This document shows, in pieces, positions 1 to 9,626 of a stretch of DNA of 64,000 nucleotides (position 1 is the stretch's first letter; the number at the start of each line of letters is the position of its first letter). This DNA is from Laccaria trichodermophora. Taxonomy: Eukaryota > Basidiomycota > Agaricomycetes > Agaricales > Hydnangiaceae. The DNA lies in contig JACTVC010000008.1 of NCBI GenBank assembly GCA_018417955.1, positions 992,001 through 1,056,000 of the forward strand. Direction: 5' to 3'. A program made the translations under genes and the position numbers. A model generated the notes under the pieces. The model was given only the letters and a program-made list of their open reading frames with translations. It was not told the DNA's origin and searched no databases.

Positions 1-1429
1 GGTCCTAGGAAATTTGGCAGCATGGACCCATGGGGCATGTATCGTTTACCCTTCCGAGATATTCAATCCCGAAGCCATCGTAGACGCGGTCGTTGAAGAA
101 GAATGCACTGCCCTACACGGTGTACCCACTCATTTTCTCGGCGTCTTGGCTGAGGTCGAAAAGCGAAGACAACTTGGGGATGAACTCGATACATCCAAAT
201 TGCGGTAAGCCCAGTGGCTCCTCTGAATCTTTGAAGTCGTAGCGTACTCTGAATCTGGTTATCAGAACTGGAATTGCTGCTGGCTCGCCGATCCCAATTG
301 ATCTGATGAAGAGCCTGATTTCGAAGATAAATCTAACGGATCTTACAAATGCGTATGGCATGAGTGCGTTTTTTCGTCCTACTTCCCTTGACGTCCCAAT
401 ATTGAGATGATTTTTCTGCGTAGCGGAAACTAGGTTCGCCGCAAATTTCTTTGGATGAGCGGCGGTATACTTACAAAGTCGCCAGTCCTGTATCCTTCCA
501 AACGACACCTGCCGATCCTATTGAGAAACGGGTGGAAACGGTTGGGAAGGTCCAGCCCCATGTCAAGGCAAAACTTATCGACTCAGAGGGTAACATCGTT
601 CCCGTTGGAGTCCCAGGAGAAATTTGCGTTGCTGGATATTTGTTACAGAAAGGGTAAGTATTCGCAATTGAGTTTTTTCTTTGAATGAGAAATGACGGTG
701 TAATAGGTATTGGGAAGATGAAGTTCAGACAAAGGCTGTTATGAAGGTTGACGAGGAAGCCATTTTGTGGATGCACACCGGCGACGAAGGTATAATGGAC
801 GCTGAAGGTTATCTTCGGAGTGAGTAGCCCTCTCCCTTGTGATCGTTCCATTGTTGATGGTCTTTGGCAGTCGTTGGCCGTATAAAGGTAGCTCGATTGA
901 ACCTGAGTGATGTCGCAAAGGCTAATTGTTAACAAGGATATTATCATCCGTGGTGGAGAGGTACGCCGGTCGTTTCGAACTATATTGTAGTATGGACTCA
1001 CTAGACGTTTCATTTCAAGAATTTATTCCCAGTGCAGATAGAAAATGCAATGACGTCACACCATGCCATTCGCGAGGCTGCAGCAGTCGCAGTGCCGAGC
1101 GAACAATATGGAGAAGTTGTTGGGGTGTGGATTGTCCGTGAACCGGGCACCCACATCTCTCGGGAGGAGGTTCGCAATCATGTCGCGAGCACGATGAACC
1201 CTCAGGTGAGTTTCTTGTTTCCGTGGAATAAAAACATTCATTTCTAATTCTAAATACCGATCTAATACAGAACGCCCCGGCGTGGGTGTGGTTCACGGGT
1301 GAAGACGGTGTTGAAGGTGAATTGCCCAAGACAGCAAGTGGCAAGGTGATGAAGCATGTACTCCGGAAGTGGAGCAAGAAAGCTGTGGAATTGCAGGTTG
1401 GGCAAGTCTCACGCTTGACCCGATGTTGA
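1..1429 (+). CDS. Acyl-CoA synthetase / AMP-binding ligase, 3' part (partial at window edge)
   Basis: This is the C-terminal half of an ANL-superfamily enzyme that activates a carboxylic acid with ATP and transfers it to CoA, most like medium/long-chain fatty acyl-CoA synthetases. The exons I can join are about 1-204, 266-370, 480-653, 707-819, 871-887, 937-960, 1020-1205 and 1271-1429, all with short GT..AG introns. Visible motifs are the HTGDEG stretch (A7 region), the RIVGRIKD hinge (A8), RGGENLFP, and the C-terminal PKTASGK with the catalytic lysine (A10). The start lies left of the window. Intron 2 (about 371-479) is the least certain join. The protein ends soon after A10 and shows no peroxisomal SKL tail. 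Base composition is ordinary and CpG is present, unlike the DNA that follows. I am sure of the superfamily but not of the substrate. Confidence 0.88.
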
Positions 1430-2098
1430 TGTGAACTTGCCTGCAGGATGTTTGGCTCTGGAGCCATGTCTGGAACAGTCAATGGTTTTTCAAATTTTTT
1501 CAAAGATGTGCATCTAAGAAGTAGGGTACTTTACCCTGACTACATATGTAAAATTGTAGATCAAGAGCAAAAGTTGTTCAAATTTGACAAATTTATTTTC
1601 AATTTTGGATAGATTTATTGTAACACAGTCCAGATCTTGATATAAGTACAACTCTTTTGCACATGAAGCTCAAGGCAATGTCAGGAACTATTAATAACAT
1701 ACCAGTAGCTTATGTATCAGCATTTGAGAGCAGTGCAACAATCTTTTTTACCTATTGATTCTTTTTTTGTTGCCTGCTGCATGGCAACATACCATTAGGA
1801 AGGAGAAGTGTATGTAAAGTGCTTCCACATACCCTGAAATATTTTATCAGCATTGACTCATACTTTGATGAGCAATTGCATTGAGTAGAACTGACTTTAT
1901 ATGTTCAGAACAACACAATTTTTCTTCCCAATGGTTCAAAAATGCATTCTGGGTTCAAATTGGAATATCCTACAATTTATCACAAGTAAAGTGAGCTATT
2001 CAAATATTTTTCTGGCCTGCAGCACATAACACAACAAGAAAAGCCTATAGGGAGGTGAGCTGCTTGAGCAGCTGCCTATTTGGGTGTTACTGTACTAT

Positions 2099-2230
2099 TT
2101 CGACCAAGTGTTCATGTCACACGTCACATCAACAAAAAAACTTTTTTTTTTTATTTGTCTTAAATCAAAAGAAAATTTTTCGGCCATCTTGGTGTGAAAA
2201 ATTTCCCAAAATCGTGAACACTTGGTCGAA
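2099..2230. repeat. Short inverted repeat (hairpin)
   Basis: TTCGACCAAGTGTTCA at 2099-2114 is the exact reverse complement of 2215-2230. The arms are 16 bp and perfect, separated by about 100 nt. It may be the end of a small palindromic element. No target duplication was found. Confidence 0.6.
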
Positions 2231-2424
2231 TATTAGGTGTTAAATTTTCCCAGGTTCCAGAACAGGCGTTAACTACATTACTGTGATGTCAGACATTTTT
2301 CCTATCAAATTTTACTGACCACATAAGTAGAGGTAAGCATAGAATACAGGTTTTTTTTTTCTCAGCCTGTGGCACAAGTTATGGTTTTGTGGAAGATTGT
2401 GTGTGTTTGAGGCTGCCTGCCTAT

Positions 2425-2525
2425 TCGGGTGTTAATTTTGATGGCATTCCGAGTTGGGTGTTATTTTTGATGGTTCCCAAACGGGTGTTAAATAATGCCC
2501 AATTAGGCGTTATTTTGTTCCAGAC
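2425..2525. repeat. Degenerate tandem GGTGTTA phrases
   Basis: GGGTGTTA, GGGTGTTA, GGGTGTTA and GGCGTTA recur about every 25 nt in AT-rich DNA, with a further GGGTGTTA near 2082. The units are only loosely alike, so this is a decayed short tandem array of unknown origin. Confidence 0.45.
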
Positions 2526-3436
2526 ATGGCACCTGAGCCAGATGTTTGTCCATATAAGCAGTGAATTTGAGTTGATAGATATTTTTAATTTGTCCTCCAC
2601 ATATTCAAATTTTATTCGCTGAATATATAGGCAGTGCTAGAACTTGGATCTCCAGCCCTTTGACTTCATGTATTTTCCCAGGCTATTATATGTTGCTGCT
2701 AGATTTTCCATGACATATACAGTGTAAGACACCTCCATGTATCTAACCACTTGCCAAATTTGAGATGATTTGGTACAGTAGGTGTCTCAGAATTGTGCAA
2801 TTGAGGAGGAAAATGGCCCAATTTGGGTTAATGCATGATTGTGCAGCTCAAGTTTTGTGCCAATGAAGCAACAGTTAGGTCCCAAATTTTCACATTAGGT
2901 AGAGTATATCATATTCCATTGATCTGGCTATTTTTATTGATAAAACTAGATGAAATGCATCCAGAACAGGTATTCAGATGTACATGTTGTGAATCCATGA
3001 TAAAGTGCTTATATAATGTGTGTTCTTTGGTCAGCCTCAACATTGGTTCCCTTGTTTTTAACTCTACCAACTTGCTCAGGATAGTTGAAAAGCACTTTTT
3101 GAGGCTGTTAAAACTATCAAGCAGCACCCTACCAATGTGTGCAGGGTATCTCAGGCATTGGAATGCAATATCAAGCCATATAAGGTCATATCACATTTGT
3201 GTAAAGGTGGTGTCACAGGGGAGAATTGGCTATTTGGCCCATGGGCACATGAGTAAGCAAATGTTGATTGGAGGCATTGATGCTCTCCCATATTCTTCCC
3301 ATATGCCTACCATGCACATTTAAAATTCAATTCATGTAAGCTCCAAAATGCAAATATCATGGGACTCCTAGCCACAGAAAAAATATGCTCATCAAAATGG
3401 GCCAACATATGTAGCTCAGGGCAGTTAGTAGGAATC

Positions 3437-3506
3437 ACCCACCAACACTGAGAGCCCTGAACATACAAACAGGCCATAGTTAATGGTGCCTGCTGATGGG
3501 CCGATA
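3437..3506 (+). repeat. Left terminal inverted repeat of the KDZ element
   Basis: It begins ACCCACCAACACTGAGA and ends CCGATA. The reverse complement of 33905-33975 matches with about five substitutions in the inner 53 bp and one small indel near the tip. It includes the shared blocks ACAAACAGGCCATAGTT and ATGGTGCCTGCTGATG. Confidence 0.85.
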
Positions 3507-4327
3507 TAAGACAATAACCTAGTATTGATGAATTGGCCGATGTCATCCCCACTGTTGAGGTAGCGAAGGGTCGGCCAGTGACGTAAATTTTAGCACAGCC
3601 GGATCAGCAGGAAGTAAACCCAGAGAGGTAGGTGGTATATCGGCTGATGGAGGATAGCTATGCAAGGTCGGCTGACAGTTTTGAATGTTCCTGGGTTCAT
3701 GATCGGCCGAGAGCCTTAAATTCTGATGTGATGGGTCAGCTGGTGGGATTCATATTATTGTAGTTACGGTTTGGCTGATTAGTCAAGCGAATGGATACAG
3801 CTACCCAGTCGGCCGATGAAAGTGGACAATTCATAAGCTCTGGATCAGCCAGCTTTTTACCCCTTTTCTAGATGGATCGGTATCTCTTTTCCCCTTTGCT
3901 TTTATTTTGTCCAATGTTGACTTGGACAAGTGAATGGGCCTATAGACCAAGCAGGAACGACCGGGTCTGGTTCAAGCAACCGTGCTCGGCTGCCTAGATA
4001 TTTTACAGCAGCCGATGGTCAGGACCGGGGTTCATTCCAAAGGTGACATCGTTTCTAAATTGAACACAATCCGGCCTTTCGAAAGTACTAAAGCACTTGG
4101 GCAGAGTTCCCTGAACCTAATGCTTACCCCTCAGATTAGTTGTATTCCTTCAAGATTGCAGTACTTTTTCTCTTTTACAAAGAACATGACACAAAAAACC
4201 TATATATTCACAAGAAGTTACAAGAGAGGGCGTTACAAAATATGGAGTATTTGATTATTGTGGATCTTCATTAGTGGGAGTTATAGGGTGATCATCTAAC
4301 TGGCATTTAGATGTTGAATCATTACTA
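3507..4327. repeat. Left subterminal region with TCGGCCGA/TCGGCTGA-type repeats
   Basis: There is no gene here. Words of the form (A/T)CGGCC(G/A) or TCGGCTGA recur in both orientations near 3535, 3570, 3643, 3668, 3703, 3770, 3811 and 3843. About 3655-3790 is inverted relative to 32650-32780 in the right arm. They share the order: GACCTTGCATA / TTCAAAA / CCCAG / CTCTCGGCCGA / CAGCTGACCC / AACTACAATA. Such subterminal repeats are plausible transposase-binding sites. The part from 4100 to 4327 is the 3' flank of the next gene and shows nothing further. Confidence 0.65.
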
Positions 4328-7300
4328 TCAAGTAGGGAACATACCAGATGAAGGTATCAGCCGAGGAGACCTCCTGGTGCCAACTGTGAAGGGAGAGGGT
4401 GATCGGCCGCGGCGTGTTGCACGAACTGGCTTGGGAGCCAAATAGATTGGGGCCGGGCTCTCAGCTTGAACCAGATTCGGAGCTGTGGAAATTGGAGGTG
4501 GGCTCGACGCTTGTACAGCTGCCGATTGAACTGGAGCCAGGCTCAAAGCTTGCGCTGGCGTCAGAGCTGCTGATTGGATTGGGGCCGGGCTCGTTGCTTG
4601 GACCGATTCCTCTGCTGATCGATCGGTGTTGACGCCAATATCCATAGTACCCTTCAGCGTGTTGATGCCGATATCGGCCGTCCTCTTGGTCGCATCGATC
4701 TGGGCATCGGTCATGACTTTGCGTCCGAAATGATTGAGGACAATTTGCTCCACAATCGTTTGTCGGTTACCAAGTTTTATCTGACCCTCGGTCAGTGCCC
4801 TATATGATGTCGTCAGAGTATCCTGTGCTTGCTCGGCCTGGTGGACTCGGTTCGTAAGTTCGGCCATAGACTTCTCGACCTGTTCTTGCAATGCAGCCGG
4901 CGTCACCTTCATCATATTCCTGACCTCCCCCTCAAAAGCTTCATGCTGAACCCTTATCGTGCACAAGTCCATCTCGTGTTGTTCGAGCCTGGCTTCGGCA
5001 TCCTTCCACCGTGCTTGGTGAAGCTCTTCAAATCGGTCGATCCTCGCGTTGTGTGCATTCATTCTTCTTTCCTCTTCAAACCACGACAACGTTTCCAAAG
5101 TTTTGACTTGTTCAGCCAGACGATCGCCAGCAGATTCAACGTCTTGAAGTCTTCGGGTCATTTCCTCCAGGGAGGCCAGACGTTCACTGAGTGAAGTGGA
5201 GTTCACGAATGGGGGGAGAAGAGCGCTGGGGTCGATGCCAGTATGCTCTGACACGATGGTCACCTGAGCCTGTTGTTCGCGGAGAGTGTTTTGAATGTCG
5301 GTCTGGTCTTGACCGAGTCTCCTGATCTCGTGCTGGATTGCATGCATGTCGAATGCCGGTGGCGGACTGAGGGACCTTAAATCCACCTTGATATGAAGTG
5401 CTGTATCAACTAAGTTTTTAAGCAAAGGATGTTCGATAAGAACATAGAAGAACTTACGATGAAGTTCTTCAGCATGAGGCGGATTGACGCGGCGTGAGTT
5501 CGAAACCGACTGCTTGGGCTCGACCGAGGTTGGACCGCTATTGCCTACGATCCCCATGTCATTGGTGGGAACTGGGATCGGGTCAGGCAACAGGGCAGTA
5601 ACATCTAGGTTGGTTAGTAAGGAAAAACAAAGTTAATGGAGTCTTACCTGACGATGGCCCGAGGTCGGGCACGTTGGACATTGCAGCACCTGCTGATTGC
5701 CCGAGGTCGGTCGTGATGGGCGTTGGAGCAAAATCTAGTCTGGTCAGCAAGGTAAAATTGATTTGATTGAATCTTACCTAATGATTGCCCGAGGTCCCCT
5801 CCTCCTGTTGATATTTGCCCGAGGTCGGCCACGATGCCTGATGATTGCCCGAGGTCTTCTGCTGCTGATGTTTGCACAAGGTCGGCCACGATGCCTGATG
5901 ATTCCCCCATGTTGGGTATGAGGGAAGCTAGGCTGGTTAGTAAGGAAAAACTGATTTGATAAACTCTTACCTGATAATTGCCCAACGTCGGGCATGGTGG
6001 GCATTTCATCCATGGCCAGACTCAACTTGGGTTGGACTGGGGGTGTTGGTGTTGGTCGTTCAATGACAATGGCTGGAGTTGCCCGCGCCTTGCCTTTGTC
6101 AGGTCGCGAAGAAGTACCGACCTCGGCATCCCTGCCCGAGGTCATGTCCACCATCTCTGAATCCTCCTCCTTTATAGACCCGAAATCGAAGCTCTCTCCC
6201 TCAGAAACCTCGGCCATTTCTACGTCCTTCTTTGCCTTCTTGGGTTTTCGAACGACCACAGCTTCCTCCTCTCCCCCGTCCTCGGCTCCCTCTGCCATTT
6301 TGATATCCTCCGACTTCTTAGCCTTCGATTTCTTGGTTTTCTTCTTTCCCTTCTCTCCCTTCTCTCCCCCGTCCTCGGCTTCTTCATCCTTTGCCTTGCG
6401 CTTCGTTTTCTTGACCACGATCTTCACTTCCTCTTCCTCCTCACCCTCAGTCTTCTTCGAATTCCCCCCTGCCTTGCTGCATCTCGTCTTGCCCGTGTTG
6501 CAAGTGAAACAGGCGGCGAGCCCATCTCTGGCGCTCTCTGCGCATGGGACGACCTCTCTGTCCTTTCGTCTACTGCAGGCTACACAGGGCTTGACGGCAA
6601 TCTTGTATTCTCCCGATTGAATGGCCACGTTCTGCTTTTCAAGCTTCTCTGCCGATGCCTGGGCCTTCAGTGCCAACTTTGCTGTCTCTGGGCTAGCCCG
6701 AGGTGCCGCTTTGGATTTGGGCTTTACAGTTATCTCGACGACGGGCTGTTGTTTCGACCTCGGCTTGGCAGTGTTGCCCGAGTTTCGTGAATTGGGTTTG
6801 GGCGTTGGCGTCTCCTCAGCGCTGCTTTCATCAACAAGTTTTGCGCTGACAATGCGCGTCTTCCTCGGCCGGGCGTCGAGGGAGTCCCCTCTCCTCTTTC
6901 TCCCACTGCTCGTGTCGGCCGAGGGTTTTGCTCGACTTTGTTGAGGTTTGGGCTCGGCTGGCTTCTTTTCTGGTGCTGGGCCGGCTTTTGGAGTTGATGG
7001 GCGTTGGGGAGCGTTTGGTATAGGGACAGATATGTCTGCCGATATTGGGGGCAACGAAGATTGGGCTGGGAGTGACGAATTCGGTATAGGGACAGATGAC
7101 GGTTGTGTGTCTGCCGATAGCGAAGATTGGGCTGGGAGCGACGTATTTGCCGATGTCGGAATGGTTGACGTAATGGGAGGAATGGGGGGAGAGGGGCCCT
7201 CGTAACCTTCCATGAAGAATGTAGGGGTGGTGGTCTGTGGGACTGCATAAAGTCTGTTCCAATCGACCGAGGGCCCGCCCATGACTCGCAACATGTCGGT

Positions 7301-7609
7301 GTATACCCAGATCCTGGCGGGATGGAGCCACTGGGATTCCTCACACCACAGCTGCTTGCCTGACAAAGTCTTTACCAATGTTACCTTGGTGAAACTAAGT
7401 GTCATTCAACAAAATATAAGGTAGTTACTTACAGCTTTGTCCAAGGCACGTGCTTCTAATGTCGGTCGGTTGGCGTCATTGGAATTCATAAGAGCCGCTT
7501 GATGTCGATTGAAGAATCTCAGGAGCGATTCTGTTTGGAACCTAACATCGTCCAAAAACCCGGGGTCGAGATTGTGAGCTTTAGCTTGTATGGTGAGGGT
7601 GGAGGACAT
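4328..7609 (-). CDS. KDZ-element accessory protein: Cys cluster, basic low-complexity middle, coiled-coil C terminus
   Basis: This is a multi-exon gene of unknown function. Exon 1 runs 7609-7433 and starts MSSTLTIQAK. Exon 2 runs 7384-5971, and then come short exons (about 5928-5779 and 5717-5650) and a last exon from about 5607 to the stop at 4328. The first 130 residues look globular. Next follow Pro/Ser-rich repeats and a six-cysteine cluster (CVACSRR, VPC, ACFTCNTGKTRC). Its spacing resembles, but does not equal, the Zn2Cys6 pattern. Long Lys/Glu tracts follow, then a charged coiled coil and a Pro/Ala-rich tail with RRSPR. The small exons encode DLGQS repeats and are separated by three almost identical introns of about 42 nt, which indicates exon duplication. 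A role in DNA or chromatin binding is only inferred from the cysteines and basic tracts. Confidence 0.68.
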
Positions 7610-8045
7610 TTGAGTTGGAATGGGACGAAGGATTAGAACGGGACAACGATGAAAGTTGAAGTCAAAAAGTTAAAAGTTGTAAACGGAGTCACGTGGTCGC
7701 ATCAGACCAGTTGAGATCCACAGAATGTTCCAAGGCCGATCATCGGTGGCTTTCCTTCCCACGGTTGAATTTTCAAGGGCCATCGCAAGGCCGAACAAAA
7801 CAATGGGTCTTTCTCTCGAACAACGTTCACTAGCAACTGCAATCCCTGGAAAAGCCATCTACTCCATGGCTGATATGTCTTTGACAAACCCGGGTAGGAG
7901 AATGTCTAATCTTCCAGGCAACCATTGTCACTAATTCTTTTGGAGCAGAAATTGTAATGAAAGACTTGGAGCTTAGGGAGGTGCAGGAAGGTATATAGTT
8001 TGGGCTTTTACTTACCGACACCGTTACAACCCTGCCTTCTTAGAA

Positions 8046-9531
8046 ATGGCCCAGACTGACCAGCCTTCAATCATTATTGGTCGAACAGACCTACCGAACG
8101 ACGACGGAATGCAGCCCACCGAACAAGCAATGGATGTCGACGTTCATAGCCTTACCCAACGTAAGTCGATAGGCCGAGCTTTAGAGATTGATATTAATGT
8201 GGCCTTCATTAGACCGTCAAGACAGTCAATCGATGTCCATTGATGTGACTGCGTCTCACCCGGCCCCGACATTCGACAAATCTATTTTCAATTTTCAACC
8301 GCCTGCCAAGTCTTCCATTTCTACAAAGGCCAGAGACATTAATTTCGATCGGTCCATATTCGATTTTACAACGCCCACGGTGTCTTCCTCCCCCCCGTCC
8401 ATCTTCAACTTTCAGAAACCCATCATCACTCCCGAGGCCAAAGACCTTGCTTTCGATCGTTCCCTATTTGATTTTACAAAGCCCTCCCCTTCCCCCCCGA
8501 GCTCGGGCATAATGCCCACTGGTCACGAACCCTTCGATCGGGCCATATTCAATTTTGACGAACCCAAAGGGTCTTCCCCGGCTAAAGATGTCGGTTTGGA
8601 CCGGGCGATGTTTGATTTTAAGGCCACGCAGTCGATCTTTGATTTTCAGAAGCCTGGAATGCCCTCGGCCTCGGGCTCTCACTTTTCCTTTGAATCCCAA
8701 AAGCCTGACGTGATCTCGGGTTTGTACATCTCGTCTTCACATTCAAAAAAAGCATTTAGCTTACCCAACGTCACAGATGTGGACAAGTCGGTCTTCTCAT
8801 TTCAACCATCTTCCGCCGCCTCAAGCAGCCAGAAGCCAGCCAGAGGAAACCCTGGGTCACGTACAAAGCACAATCGCCATCTTGCCAACCCAGGTTCATG
8901 GCCCCCAAACGAGCCCAAGGAAAACCTGGGTCCGATTGAAAGCACGAGGGCCATCGTACCAACTGCCTTTGGTCAGGCCATGGCATATGTTCCATACCCG
9001 ATCTTCATCCACACACATCGTCGGTTAGGACCCCGCCCACCACGTTCAACCAAATTGGTACAGTTAGATTCCAATTCCCGACGTGCGAGGGGGTTGTATC
9101 GAAACTTCGATCTCCGTGCCCGGTGGGAAAATTCCTCTATCGACAAGACCTTTGGCGACATGATAGAGGGATTCACCAAAGTCTGGGAAAGGGTCACTGA
9201 CCCAGATCCTTCACCCGATCCCGTACTCCGAGACATGCAGGCCAAACTGGATGAGCAAGACTCTCAAGAACTCACCCACGATGATGACCACGACGATGTT
9301 ATGTATTCTCTTTCTGGCCGTATTCACCAGGAGGCGGTCAGATCTCTGCCTGAAAACATCACGACGACCAGCCATTATAGGTATATTCTAACTCAAATGA
9401 GGAGGGATAAAGAAAGGTTGCTTGAACAGATTGAAACCGATCGTGATATTTTAGCCGCATTGGATGCAACGTTACTTTCACTAAAACCTTTTGTAACGAA
9501 CAAGGGGAAGGCGCGGGACCGGGGTGAATAA
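8046..9531 (+). CDS. KDZ-element accessory protein with an array of Phi-F-(D/N)-F motifs
   Basis: There are two exons, 8046-8160 and 8213-9531 (intron 8161-8212, GTAAGT..TTAG), which give 477 aa. The family is unknown to me. Residues about 60-260 contain at least eight copies of a short motif: SIFNFQP, SIFDFTT, SIFNFQK, SLFDFTK, AIFNFDE, AMFDFKA, SIFDFQK and SVFSFQP. Most follow FD(R/K) or LD(R/K) and are spaced by Pro/Ser-rich linkers, so this looks like an intrinsically disordered scaffold with repeated docking motifs. The C-terminal third is more ordered and ends in a helical, charged segment. The gene lies between two genes on the opposite strand, inside the transposon. Possible partners are the transposase or other element proteins, which is inference only. 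Confidence 0.72.
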
Positions 9532-9626
9532 GTACAATTATGTACATTTTGCAATTATGAACTCGGTCTTAAACCCCAACACGAAATGAATTGACATTGT
9601 TCTAATTGGAGGCAAAAAGATCTAAA

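Larger units (their letters stand above)
1430..3436. other. AT-rich, CpG-poor intergenic DNA
   Basis: I find no gene here. The DNA is AT-rich and nearly free of CpG, and the short open frames have no recognisable product. It holds a 16-bp perfect inverted repeat and a run of GGTGTTA phrases (listed separately). It probably consists of old, deaminated repeat remnants between the acyl-CoA synthetase gene and the large transposon. Confidence 0.6.

Noticed and set aside
3421..3436. Target-site duplication of the KDZ element
   Set aside because: The flanks of the two terminal repeats (..TAGTAGGAATC and AAGGTCACTAA..) do not give a convincing direct repeat, so none is claimed.
4399..7205. Plus-strand frames opposite the accessory gene (for example 5994-6620)
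   Set aside because: They mirror the low-complexity minus-strand coding repeats and lack their own splice or family signals.
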